Positions 32,824-41,418 of a stretch of 64,000 nucleotides of DNA are shown here, in pieces (position 1 is the first letter of the stretch; each line of letters opens with the position of its first letter). A program made the translations under genes and the position numbers. The notes beneath the pieces are model-generated. The model did not search any database. It was not told where the DNA came from and saw nothing but the letters and a program-made list of their open reading frames with translations. The stretch covers positions 186,001 through 250,000 of the forward strand of contig NZ_JBELNZ010000004.1 of assembly GCF_040227235.1 (NCBI RefSeq), in the 5' to 3' direction. Source of the DNA: Parafrigoribacterium_A soli. Lineage in GTDB: Bacteria > Actinomycetota > Actinomycetes > Actinomycetales > Microbacteriaceae.

Positions 32824-35430
32824 GTGACGGGAATCTACGGGACACCCCGCATTCCTCAGGCCTTCGTGCCCAGATCCCGCATCCGAACACGGTTCGAGAC
32901 TGATAGCGCGCTCGTCGTTGTTCGCGCTCCGGCAGGTGCAGGCAAGACCGTCGCCGTCGCGGACTGGGCCACACAGTGCGTGACCGACGGCGTCTGGCTC
33001 AGCGTGCGCGAGGAGATGTCCAGCCCGCGAGCGCTCTGGGCTGCCCTGCTCCGGGTGCTCGCCGACGCGAACCTGCTTCCTCCAGACGGCGTGCTCGAGC
33101 GATCGATGGAATCACTCGACGAGGTCGTGCGGCTACGCGACCTGCTCATCCGCGGCTTCGCGCAGGTGCCGCAACCGATCGTGCTCATCCTGGACGGCGT
33201 GCAGCCGATCACCGATCCCGAGTTCTACGAAGACCTGGCCGAGCTGCTCGCCAGCACCCCGCGGCTGCGTGCCATCGTGATCTCGAGGGCACTGAGCCCC
33301 CTTGAGTCGGCGGGCGTTCGGCTGTCGCTTTCGCCGGTGATCGTCGGGGCGGAGGACCTGGAACTGAACTTTGACGACACCATGGCCGCACTCCAAGCGG
33401 GCGGGCTCGAGGTGTCCGGCCACGAGTTCGCCGGCGCACTCCGCACCGCCACGGGAGGAAACCCACTCCTCGTCAGAGGCATCATCCTCGCGATTCAGCG
33501 AGGCGAACTGCCTGCCGGCGTCGTCTCGATTCAGGACGTGCTCACCGCTCCGGGTACCGAGTCGCTGATCGAGGCGGTGCTTGCACGCTCCGCGGCGTCC
33601 GAGGACATCGACTTCGCCGTGCGCTGCTCGGTCCCTGACGTGCTCACGGCAGAGCTGGCCGAGGAATTGACCGGTCGCCGTGACGCCGGGGCGCTGCTCG
33701 ATAAGGGCGAGCGATCGGGAATCGGCATGTGGTCCGACGGCGCCGAGGGGCTCGTGTTCTCGCTCTCGCCCGTCTTCAGATCAATTCTGCGAGCCGAACT
33801 CGGTCGCCGTTTTCCCGGCGAGATCGCGCGGCTCGAGCGCATCTCGGCCGAGTGGGCGCACCGGAACGGTCGCGTCTTCGAGGCGCTGACCCATGCGCTT
33901 GCCGCGGGAGACCTCGACCTCGCCTCGACGATCGTCATGCAGGACTGGCACGCCATGACGGCGACGCATCGGCGCGCCACGATCATTGACCAACTCGGCT
34001 CGCTGTCCCTGCGAGCGCTGCATCGGCATCCGATCCTCGCCATGATGCTCGGGCTCACCTACAACGCCACTGCGGTGCATAAGATCCGCGCGATGGAGAT
34101 GTTCGGCATTGTCGCGCTGTCGACCCGCGTGCGGGCGAAGTCTCAGCCGAAGACGATGCGGCTGCTTCTGCTCCTCCTCGAGAGCAGCGCGCTGCGGTTG
34201 ACCGGCCGCATCGAGGGCGCAGTGCGGGCGGCAGATCGCGCGATCGAGCTGCGACGAGAGCTGAGCTTCGACGAGCAGGACGCGCTCGCACGCACCCTGC
34301 CGACCTTCCTCAACCAGATCGGCCAGACCTACTTTTACCACGGGCAGGTGCTCCGTTCACTTGAGCTGTTTCGGGAGGCACTCGCCTACCCGAAGAGCAG
34401 GGCGCCACGGGGCTGGTACCACGGCCTGGCCCTCACCGCCGGCGCGAGCGCGGTGCGCGGGCAGATGGATGACGCTGCGCAGTTCATCGAGACCGCCCGC
34501 ACCGAGACCTGGCCTGAGGGCTGGCGCGACGGATACTACGGCGCCATGTATCAGCTGGCCGAGTCCTTCCTTGCGCTCGAGGCGTTCGACACCGACCTGG
34601 CCGAGAGGCACATCCAGGCGCTTGCGCCGCACCTCGACACGATCGAGCACTGGCCGCTGATCCTGCATCTGAATGCCATGATCTGCCTGACCGGGGGCCG
34701 CGCCGCCGAAGGTCTCGCCCTTCTGGGCAGCGAGCCATCCAAGCACGCTCGAAGGCCGAACTCCTTCACGAGCGCGCAGCTCGACGCAACGACCTCGCTC
34801 CTCCTGCTGGCCGCGGGCCGTCCGGCCGAGGCCGACGCCGCCGTCAGGAAGCTGCCGAAGACCCTGCCTGCAGCTGCGCTCGCGCTCGCCAGGATCGCGC
34901 TGGTCGGCAACAGGCCGGAGGAGGCGACGCGACTGCTTGCGGCGATGGCATCGAAGGAACAGGAACTGTCGCCGCGCACGCTCGCCCAGATTCTGTTGGT
35001 GCAGGCCGCTGCTGCACTGCGCCGCGGACACGACGAGCGCGCCCTGTCGGCGCTCGGGCGCGCCGCGGTGGTGCTGTGCGACCACCGCATGCGCTTTCCA
35101 CTCATGCTCATCCCGCACGAAGACCTCGAGGCTCTGAAGCGCAGTGCGGACGACAACGGAGTCACGCTCGCGGGCGGAATTCTCGACACGCTCGACGACA
35201 TCCCGGATGTCCTGCCCGCGTCGCTCGCCACCGCCTCCCTGACAGAGCGCGAACGGGTGGTCCTCGAGCATCTGATCACCACGGGAAACGTTGCGGAGAT
35301 CGCTGAACAACTCTTCGTCTCCACGAATACGATCAAGAGCCAACTGCGCAGCATCTACCGCAAGCTCGGGGTGAGTTCCCGAGAGGAAGCGCTGCTGGTC
35401 GCCACGGAGCGCCAGGTGATCCGCGATTAA
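32824..35430 (+). CDS. Large LuxR-family ATPase regulator (LAL/MalT-like)
   Basis: An 868-residue STAND-type transcriptional regulator. The N-terminal AAA/NB-ARC-like ATPase has a P-loop VVVRAPAGAGKTVAVADWA (about 30-48) and a Walker B-like VLILDGVQP (about 120). A long helical, TPR-like middle (about 350-780) follows. The C-terminal LuxR helix-turn-helix reads LTERERVVLEHLITTGNVAE and FVSTNTIKSQLRSIYRKLGV (about 805-860). Such proteins sense a ligand and activate genes in an ATP-dependent way. The GTG at 32824 is preceded by GGAGGGG, and TAGAGT (32791-32796) is a possible -10 box. Target unknown; the MFS gene just downstream is a natural candidate. Confidence 0.9.
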   Translation: MTGIYGTPRIPQAFVPRSRIRTRFETDSALVVVRAPAGAGKTVAVADWATQCVTDGVWLSVREEMSSPRALWAALLRVLADANLLPPDGVLERSMESLDEVVRLRDLLIRGFAQVPQPIVLILDGVQPITDPEFYEDLAELLASTPRLRAIVISRALSPLESAGVRLSLSPVIVGAEDLELNFDDTMAALQAGGLEVSGHEFAGALRTATGGNPLLVRGIILAIQRGELPAGVVSIQDVLTAPGTESLIEAVLARSAASEDIDFAVRCSVPDVLTAELAEELTGRRDAGALLDKGERSGIGMWSDGAEGLVFSLSPVFRSILRAELGRRFPGEIARLERISAEWAHRNGRVFEALTHALAAGDLDLASTIVMQDWHAMTATHRRATIIDQLGSLSLRALHRHPILAMMLGLTYNATAVHKIRAMEMFGIVALSTRVRAKSQPKTMRLLLLLLESSALRLTGRIEGAVRAADRAIELRRELSFDEQDALARTLPTFLNQIGQTYFYHGQVLRSLELFREALAYPKSRAPRGWYHGLALTAGASAVRGQMDDAAQFIETARTETWPEGWRDGYYGAMYQLAESFLALEAFDTDLAERHIQALAPHLDTIEHWPLILHLNAMICLTGGRAAEGLALLGSEPSKHARRPNSFTSAQLDATTSLLLLAAGRPAEADAAVRKLPKTLPAAALALARIALVGNRPEEATRLLAAMASKEQELSPRTLAQILLVQAAAALRRGHDERALSALGRAAVVLCDHRMRFPLMLIPHEDLEALKRSADDNGVTLAGGILDTLDDIPDVLPASLATASLTERERVVLEHLITTGNVAEIAEQLFVSTNTIKSQLRSIYRKLGVSSREEALLVATERQVIRD

Positions 35431-35518
35431 CCGCGCGACCGCACCCTCGCGCGCCCGTCCTCGTCGGACGACCAGCGGCGGGCGTGCCCTGCTGCCCTCC
35501 CTGTCGGTCGTTGCGCTC

Positions 35519-36697
35519 GTGCTCTCGGCGAACTTCGCGGCGATCATCGCGGTGCTGCTTCCCAACCAGATCGCTCACATCGACCCCGCGAACAAAGTAC
35601 ATAGCCTCGCCATTGTCACCTCCGTGTCCTTCGGCTTCACCCTGTTCGCACAGCCGCTCGTCGGAGCGCTCAGCGATCGCACTCGTGGCAGGCTCGGCAG
35701 GCGCCTGCCGTGGATGGCGGGTGGCGCCGTGGTCGCGGCGGCCTTCCTCTTCGCGCTCGGCGGGATCGGCAGCGTGCTCTGGGTCTGCGTGTTCTGGGTC
35801 GTCATTCAGTTCGCGCTGAACGCCGTGGACGGCCCCGTGTCCGCCGTCGTGCCCGACCGGATTCCGCGATCGAGGCGCGGCACAGCATCCGCCATCATCG
35901 GCATCGGCATGATGGCTGGAGCGGCCCTCGGCACGGTGGGCGCCGCCGAGTTAGCGGACGAGTTGCCCGTCGCCTACACCGCGCTCGGAGTCGCCGTGAT
36001 CGTCGGCGTGGCAGTCTTCGCGGTCTTCGGCCGAGAACCCGCGGAGATCACCCTCGCGCGGCAGGCGAGCGTGCCACCGTTCTCGTGGAGCGGCTTCCTG
36101 CGCGGCTTCTGGGTCGATCCGCGGCAGCATCCGGATTTCACCTGGGCCTTCGCCGCGCGCTTCCTGTTCATCCTCGGCTACAACCTCGTCTACAGCTTCC
36201 AGCTGTTCGTGCTCACCGACTACATCGGGATGCCGCTCGACGACGCTAACCGACTGCTCGGTCTGCTCACCGTGCTGACCTTCATCACCACGCTCCTCGC
36301 CGTGGTGGTGGCGGGCTGGTGGAGCGATCGTGCCGGGCGGAGGAAGATCTTCGTGGCGGCGGCATCCGTGTTCCTGGTGATCGCGCTCACGGCCCCGCTG
36401 CTGGTGCCCACGGTCGGCGGCATGGTCGTGTTCGCAGCCGTCAAGGGACTCGGCTTCGGCATCTTCCTCTCGAGCGCTGCCGCGCTGTTCACCGAAGTAC
36501 TGCCGCACGATGGCGGTTCAGCGGCGAAGGATCTCGGCATCTTCAACGTCGCCACCAATCTCGCCCAGGTGCTCGCTCCCGCAATTGCGGCCGCCCTCAT
36601 CGGGAGCGCCGTGAGCTATCCGGCACTCTTCGGAACGGGCATCGTCGCGGTGATCGCGGCGGCGCTCCTCGTCCTGCCCATCAGAGGGGTGCGCTGA
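35519..36697 (+). CDS. MFS transporter (start uncertain)
   Basis: At least 392 residues with about 12 membrane segments, in the sugar/glycoside-cation symporter-like branch of MFS. Features include SDRTRGRLGRRLPWM (motif A between helices 2 and 3), VPDRIPRSRRGTASAIIGIG and WWSDRAGRRKIF (second motif A). The GTG at 35519 is the only standard start codon in frame, but it would cut into helix 1. The in-frame sequence upstream, LLPSLSVVALVLSANF, reads like the missing part of that helix and runs back to the regulator stop with no ATG, GTG or TTG. An ATT overlapping that stop (35426) or a CTG may be used, or there is a sequence error. It ends 29 bp from a convergent gene. Confidence 0.8.
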   Translation: MLSANFAAIIAVLLPNQIAHIDPANKVHSLAIVTSVSFGFTLFAQPLVGALSDRTRGRLGRRLPWMAGGAVVAAAFLFALGGIGSVLWVCVFWVVIQFALNAVDGPVSAVVPDRIPRSRRGTASAIIGIGMMAGAALGTVGAAELADELPVAYTALGVAVIVGVAVFAVFGREPAEITLARQASVPPFSWSGFLRGFWVDPRQHPDFTWAFAARFLFILGYNLVYSFQLFVLTDYIGMPLDDANRLLGLLTVLTFITTLLAVVVAGWWSDRAGRRKIFVAAASVFLVIALTAPLLVPTVGGMVVFAAVKGLGFGIFLSSAAALFTEVLPHDGGSAAKDLGIFNVATNLAQVLAPAIAAALIGSAVSYPALFGTGIVAVIAAALLVLPIRGVR

Positions 36698-36726
36698 GGC
36701 CGAATTCGCCCTCCCGGGCGCGAGAG

Positions 36727-37767
36727 CTACTCCGCGGCCACCCGGGGAATCTCGAGCCAGAGGTCCACCCGGTCGCCATCGCCTTCCTCGGCCGCGTGTT
36801 CGCCGAGAGCGCTCGAGTGGCCGTCGTCGGGTGAGCTCAGCCCGACGACCGTCACGGCCGTGTCTGAACCCTCGGGAACGGTGCGCGCGATGAGCTTGCC
36901 TGTCACGGTGTCGCGGATGGCGACGGCGAGGCGGTTGTGCACCCGCTCGAGCTCGTCATCCGGCAGGTCGTCGAGGCCGCCCTCGTCGAGGAGCGTGACG
37001 ATCGTGCCCTTACGCCTGGCGATCATGATCTGCTCGCGCACGCGGTCGTTCAGCAGCTTGCGGCCGCGGATCTCATCACGGATGGCTCCCTCGAGGTAGA
37101 GGCACTCGCGACGCTGGCCCGCGGTGAGCTGGCCGCCGCTCGCGACGATCTGTCGCAGCATGGGCAGGGCCATCCGGCTGGTCTGGCCGAGTCGGAACTG
37201 TCGTTCGGAGACGTGCGCCTCCTGCGCCGCACGCCACTCCACGGCCTCGCGCTCGGCCATCGCGTACTGCCTGGCGTCTCTGCCCGCCTTGGCGAGCGAT
37301 CGCGACAACACATGCGAGATCGCTACCCACGAGACGCTCCCGACGACGCCGAGAGCGGTGAGCGCACCGAAACCGGCCCACGCCACGGTCTGCACTGCGA
37401 GCGCGCCGACGCCGAGCCAGGCGAAGCCGTGCCGTCGCCTCGTCGAGGTGATCACCATCAGCGTTCCGACAGCGGCCACGTACCACGCGGCGTAGTTGTC
37501 GCCCACCGGGCCCGACAACTGGCTCGTGACGAGCAAGGGCACCGAGACCGCCACCGCGACGTTGAACGAGGCCACCCAGACGGGCATCCGCGATCGCTTC
37601 GAAGGCCACAGGCTCGCGATTGTGGCCAGGGCGTACAAGAGAAGGGCTGCGACGTAGGGTCCGGGGTGCCGTGGCACACCCAGCGAGACGACGCCGAGAA
37701 GCACGTGATAGGCCGAGAACACGGCGGCCAGGCCAACGATGAGGTATCGGGGAACCGAAATGATCAC
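36727..37767 (-). CDS. Membrane protein of a two-component locus, degenerate kinase-like
   Basis: A 346-residue protein with five or six hydrophobic segments in residues 1-165, then a cytoplasmic region of about 180 residues. The layout and the segment AIRDEIRGRKLLNDRVREQI followed by ARRKGTIVTLLDEGG resemble the end of sensor-kinase-like proteins of actinobacteria. No phosphoacceptor His motif or ATP-binding N/G boxes are visible. The GTG at 37767 overlaps the kinase stop (GTGA), so the two are translated together. It may be a partner or modulator of the kinase; function unknown. Confidence 0.72.
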   Translation of the reverse strand: MIISVPRYLIVGLAAVFSAYHVLLGVVSLGVPRHPGPYVAALLLYALATIASLWPSKRSRMPVWVASFNVAVAVSVPLLVTSQLSGPVGDNYAAWYVAAVGTLMVITSTRRRHGFAWLGVGALAVQTVAWAGFGALTALGVVGSVSWVAISHVLSRSLAKAGRDARQYAMAEREAVEWRAAQEAHVSERQFRLGQTSRMALPMLRQIVASGGQLTAGQRRECLYLEGAIRDEIRGRKLLNDRVREQIMIARRKGTIVTLLDEGGLDDLPDDELERVHNRLAVAIRDTVTGKLIARTVPEGSDTAVTVVGLSSPDDGHSSALGEHAAEEGDGDRVDLWLEIPRVAAE

Positions 37768-39044
37768 GGCAGCAGCTCCTCGATCGGGGACTCGTCGCGG
37801 TCCACGGTGTCGTGTGCAGGATCCGGCCACTGGATCGTGATGACCGTGCCGCGACCCTCCGCGGAATCGATCTTGACCGCGCCACCGGCGCTCGCGACGC
37901 GCTCGAGGATCGATACCCGCAAGCCGAGGCGCTCGGTCGGAACCGTGGACGCGTCGAATCCATATCCCGTGTCACCGATATCGACCTGGATGCCGCCGTA
38001 GGCCTTACCGCGGATGCTGAGCCAGCGCGAGACTCCCGGGCCCTGACCTGCGTGCTGGAGGCTGTTGACCATCGCCTGCACCGACGCGGAATACAGAGCC
38101 TCGGCCACGTGAACAGGGATCGAGCCCTGCCCGATGTCGGTGGTGCGAAGCTCGAATGGCGCCGAGAGCGTCGCCGTCGCCCCCATGATCCGGTGCGAAA
38201 GCTGGCTGTTCGTGACGACGGCGTCGTCATCGGGAGAGGCGGCGGCGGCCGCCTTGAGGTGGCCCATCGCGTTCCTCGCCATGCGCGTCGCCAGCTCCTG
38301 AGCCTCCGGAGTGTCGGCGGATGCGGCCGAGAGAAGCGTGGTCAGAACGCTGTCGTGCACGATCGAGTCGACCTGCACGCGCTCCACCTCGGTGGCGTGC
38401 TGGCGCACGGCGTGCGAATACCGTTCGAGCGCGGTCGCCTGAGCGGAGTCGACCGAGGCCGCGGCCTGGCGAAGCAGGGTGATGAGGATCAGTACCGCGC
38501 CGCCCAGAATGATGGCGTAGAGCGTGTCGAGCGCGGCCGGCCCCCAACCCCGTGCTCCCCCCGCCTCCGCGGTGCGGGTGAGGCCGTAGGCGACCGGCGC
38601 GGCGATGAGATACACCGTGGCGGGCCACGGTTTGAACGACAGGGCCGCGGCACCCGTGGCGATCGTGCAGAGATACCACAACCACGGGCGCTCGTTCGAG
38701 GCGACGAGCGAGGGTGAGACGGTGAGCGACCAGGTGGCCATGGCGATCAGCCAGGCAAAGCAGAGAAACGCACCGGCAGGTCGCACGAGCCGCTTGGTGA
38801 ATGCCGCGATGAGCAGCAGCACGATGCCGCCATAGATCGCAACCACGATCGCGAGCCCCCACCCGGGGCGCTGACCGCCGAACTGGCCGAGGGTGATCGG
38901 AAAGGTCTGCGCCCCGAACACGAGGCCGACGATCCCCACGGATCGCGACACGACCGTCTCGATCTGCCGCCTGCTGATGGGGCTGCGCGGCTGCTTCGCC
39001 GTCGCCGCAGCGGCCTCGTAAGTCTTAGCGGCCATCTCCGCCAT
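37764..39044 (-). CDS. Sensor histidine kinase (DesK/NarX-like)
   Basis: A 426-residue membrane sensor. Five or six helices lie between about 35 and 195. The dimerisation/phosphorylation segment is VDSIVHDSVLTTLLSAAS with His230 as likely phosphoacceptor. The ATPase domain has the N-box SVQAMVNSLQHAGQG and G-boxes DIGDTGYGFD and GRGTVITIQWP. It uses HisKA_3-type organisation but lacks the usual ERxRIARELHD context. The ATG at 39044 overlaps the response regulator gene by 20 nt; an ATG at 39035 is also possible. The stimulus is unknown. Confidence 0.87.
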   Translation of the reverse strand: MAEMAAKTYEAAAATAKQPRSPISRRQIETVVSRSVGIVGLVFGAQTFPITLGQFGGQRPGWGLAIVVAIYGGIVLLLIAAFTKRLVRPAGAFLCFAWLIAMATWSLTVSPSLVASNERPWLWYLCTIATGAAALSFKPWPATVYLIAAPVAYGLTRTAEAGGARGWGPAALDTLYAIILGGAVLILITLLRQAAASVDSAQATALERYSHAVRQHATEVERVQVDSIVHDSVLTTLLSAASADTPEAQELATRMARNAMGHLKAAAAASPDDDAVVTNSQLSHRIMGATATLSAPFELRTTDIGQGSIPVHVAEALYSASVQAMVNSLQHAGQGPGVSRWLSIRGKAYGGIQVDIGDTGYGFDASTVPTERLGLRVSILERVASAGGAVKIDSAEGRGTVITIQWPDPAHDTVDRDESPIEELLP

Positions 39045-39726
39045 CCGGATCAAGACCCGGAAGGATGCCGTCTTCGACCGCGCGGCGCAGGAGGTCGACC
39101 TTGGTGGGCGCCGGTCGGCCGACCTCGACGTACTTGACCCGGATGCGATCGAGATATTCCCGGGCGGTCGAGTAGCCGATGCCGAGTTGCTCTGCCGCAA
39201 GCTTGAGTGGAAGACCGGAGGCGTAGAGATGCAGGATCTCGCGCTCGCGGCGCCCCAGCTGGGCCTTCGAGAAGTCGCGGTCGGCATCGATCGCGGTCGC
39301 CCACTCCAGGTTGTTGAGCACATCTCCCCTGGCCACCGTCTCGACAGCGGCCATGACCGTCTTGGTCGCGGAGGCCTTGGGGATGACGCCGGCAGCGCCC
39401 GCGGCGAGCGCCTCGCGCACCGAAGCAACGCGGTCGGCAATGCTGTGGATCAGGACGGCCGAGCCCATGGCCTGCACGCGCTTGACGTTGTCAGTGACCG
39501 TCGATCCATCGCCGAGCGAGAGGTCGAGCACGACCACGTCGCACTCGCGACCGGCGAGTCCATCCACGAGCTCGCGCACCGATGCCGCCGCCATGACGAA
39601 GTCGAAGCCGGCCTCGAGGCAGGCGGCCTTGAGGCCCAATCGAACGGACTCGTGGTCATCGACGACAGCGACGCGAATGCCGGATGGGGCCCTTGTGCCG
39701 CCTTCGGATACCTTCTCTTCGACCAT
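39025..39726 (-). CDS. NarL/FixJ-family response regulator
   Basis: A 233-residue two-domain regulator. The receiver has VAVVDDHESVRLGLK with the acidic pair, phosphoacceptor Asp in VVVLDLSLGDG, and the switch Lys in GVIPKASA. The output domain is a LuxR-type helix-turn-helix: LGRREREILHLYASGLPLKL and AAEQLGIGYSTAREYLDRI. The ATG at 39726 is chosen because AGGA precedes it by 6 nt; a GTG at 39762 would add 12 residues. First gene of the regulator-kinase-membrane protein operon. Confidence 0.92.
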   Translation of the reverse strand: MVEEKVSEGGTRAPSGIRVAVVDDHESVRLGLKAACLEAGFDFVMAAASVRELVDGLAGRECDVVVLDLSLGDGSTVTDNVKRVQAMGSAVLIHSIADRVASVREALAAGAAGVIPKASATKTVMAAVETVARGDVLNNLEWATAIDADRDFSKAQLGRREREILHLYASGLPLKLAAEQLGIGYSTAREYLDRIRVKYVEVGRPAPTKVDLLRRAVEDGILPGLDPDGGDGR

Positions 39727-39751
39727 CGCCGTTCCTGTCTCCCCCGCCAAC

Positions 39752-39793
39752 GCGGCAGCCACCGGCTGCCGCCCCCATCGTATCGGGCGGCAG
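39752..39793. promoter_or_regulatory. Two mutually exclusive hairpins upstream of the response-regulator operon
   Basis: GCGGCAGCC-ACC-GGCTGCCGC (39752-39772) is a perfect 9-bp stem. Its right arm overlaps CTGCCGCCC (39766-39774), which also pairs perfectly with GGGCGGCAG (39785-39793). Both stems cannot form at once. In DNA terms these are three copies of a GGCAG/CTGCC element. Confidence 0.45.
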
Positions 39794-39807
39794 CGCTCAC
39801 GCGCCGA

Positions 39808-39819
39808 TAGAGTCTGCAG
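39808..39819 (+). promoter_or_regulatory. Leaderless -10 box before the small lipoprotein ORF
   Basis: TAGAGT (39808-39813) followed by 6 nt and the ATG at 39820. Confidence 0.4.
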
Positions 39820-40197
39820 ATGAATTCCCGCGTCGCCAAGGTCCTGCTCGCGACGGCGGTCTCCCTGTTGGCATTGTGCGGGTGCTCGAGTTCGCGTAAC
39901 CGATTCCTCGCTTCGCGCTTCGCGAATGCCGACGGCACCGAGCGCGTGTATCGCTATAGCAACGTCTCGGTGACCAGCCCGAGCGGAGCATCCGCCCTGT
40001 TCTCAACGAGGCTGTCGAACGCACTGCAGATCAGGGTGGGCAATAAGAACGCCACCGTCGGCGGCAAGCAGCGATACGTGCTCTCGCGCCGTGATCCTGC
40101 TCCTAGCGCCGCAGGGTCGCGACGGCCTCGACGTGGTGCGTGTTCGGGAATAGGTCGAAAGCGCGCAAGCGCACGAGTTCATAGCCCCGCGCGCTGA
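39820..40197 (+). CDS. Possible small lipoprotein, hypothetical
   Basis: 125 residues. The N-terminus is a convincing lipoprotein signal: two Arg/Lys, hydrophobic VLLATAVSLLALCGC, then SSSR, with a lipobox of the form L-x-G-C. The rest has no recognised domain. The last 32 codons overlap the end of the convergent RNA methyltransferase gene (from 40103) and become arginine-rich there, like a shadow frame, so the protein may be truncated relative to an intact ancestor. The leaderless-type box just upstream supports expression. Confidence 0.42.
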   Translation: MNSRVAKVLLATAVSLLALCGCSSSRNRFLASRFANADGTERVYRYSNVSVTSPSGASALFSTRLSNALQIRVGNKNATVGGKQRYVLSRRDPAPSAAGSRRPRRGACSGIGRKRASARVHSPAR

Positions 40198-41392
40198 ACA
40201 GCGCGACATCCCGCGCGAGAGCGACCGGGTCGCACGCGACGTAGATCAGCTGGGCGGGCGCCAGTTGGACGAGTTCATCGACGACCGCCTTGCCCGCGCC
40301 GGAGCGCGGCGGGTCGAGAATCACCGTCGCCTGCTTGAGGCGCCCGCTCTCGGCAGGCCCCGCGGATGCGCGCAGCTGCTGCAGGTACCTCTCCACTCGC
40401 GCGGTCACCGACACCGCACCGACCCACTCGGCCAGGTTCTCCGCGGCGTGCTCCGTCGCGCGGGAGTCGCTCTCGACGGTCGTGATGCGCAGGGCCTGCC
40501 CGAAGCGGTCGCCGAGTGCAGCGGCAAGCAGTCCGACGCCGCCATAGAGGTCGAGGTTCGCCGCGTGCGGGTCGAAGAGTGACTCGTCGACGGCCTCCTG
40601 CACGGCGCGGGTGAGCGTCTGGGGGGCGGCGCGATGCACCTGCCAGAAGCCGCGAACGTCGAGCCGGAACTCGCGATCACCGACGGTCTCGACAATCGTC
40701 TGCGGCTTCGGTGCCGCGGCCTTCTTCTGTCGCGCACCTTTGCCTCGACCGCGCTGCTGCCGTGCAGACTGGGGCGTCTCGCCCGTGAGCACCCAGGGGT
40801 TGCCGCTCGACGGCGCGATGACGTCGATGACGGATTCGCCGGGAAAGGTCTCGGTGAGCGGCGCGATCGCCGCGAGTTCCGGCGTGGCCAGCGGCAGCTC
40901 CTGCACGGGCACCACACGATGCGAGCGCGCGGAATAGGGGCCGGGCGTGCCGTCTTCTGCTACATGCAGGCGCACGCGGGTGCGCCATCCGGTGCCATCT
41001 TCGGCGCCGGGCAGTGCCTCGACGGTGACGTCGGAGTCGATGCCCGCCATACGCTGCAGCGCCTCGGTCAACACCTGCCGCTTCAACTCACGCTGGTGAT
41101 CTGGCACGATGTGGCCGAACTCCGCGCCGCCCGCGCGATTCTTCGGAGCGCGTTCGACAGAAGCGGCCGCCCAGATGTGTGGCTGCCGAAACTCCGAGGG
41201 CTCGAGCACCTCCGTCGTCTCGGCTCGCCAGAACGATGGCCTGGAGTCATCACTGACCCTCGCACGCACGGTCTCACCCGGAATCGCGTCGCTCACGAAC
41301 ACGACCCGGCCCTCGTACCGCGCGACCGCGATGCCGCCGTGGGCTACCTTGGTAACCTCCAGCTCGATCTCCGTGCCCTGATTTTCAGCCAT
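40103..41392 (-). CDS. TRAM-domain RNA (uracil-5-)-methyltransferase
   Basis: A 429-residue class I SAM enzyme of the TrmA/RlmD family that methylates C5 of uridine in rRNA or tRNA. The N-terminal TRAM domain (about 5-65, VTKVAHGGIAVARYEGRVVF) binds RNA. The catalytic core has DLYGGVGLLAAALGD, VILDPPRSGAGK and YVACDPVALARD with the nucleophilic Cys, and the C-terminal DLFPNTHHVEAVATL with the general-base region. The iron-sulfur Cys cluster of RlmD is absent. The ATG at 41392 is divergent from maf, 26 bp away. Confidence 0.92.
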   Translation of the reverse strand: MAENQGTEIELEVTKVAHGGIAVARYEGRVVFVSDAIPGETVRARVSDDSRPSFWRAETTEVLEPSEFRQPHIWAAASVERAPKNRAGGAEFGHIVPDHQRELKRQVLTEALQRMAGIDSDVTVEALPGAEDGTGWRTRVRLHVAEDGTPGPYSARSHRVVPVQELPLATPELAAIAPLTETFPGESVIDVIAPSSGNPWVLTGETPQSARQQRGRGKGARQKKAAAPKPQTIVETVGDREFRLDVRGFWQVHRAAPQTLTRAVQEAVDESLFDPHAANLDLYGGVGLLAAALGDRFGQALRITTVESDSRATEHAAENLAEWVGAVSVTARVERYLQQLRASAGPAESGRLKQATVILDPPRSGAGKAVVDELVQLAPAQLIYVACDPVALARDVALFSARGYELVRLRAFDLFPNTHHVEAVATLRR

Positions 41393-41418
41393 CCCCCAAG
41401 ACTCCCACAGGAGGTGCC

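Noticed and set aside
39045..39440. N-terminal extension of the histidine kinase frame
   Set aside because: It lies inside the response regulator gene and is Arg/Pro-rich; the kinase begins at 39044 or 39035.
39752..39772. Interpretation of the 9-bp hairpin as a simple terminator
   Set aside because: It lies between two divergent starts, where no transcript needs to end, and shares an arm with a second stem.
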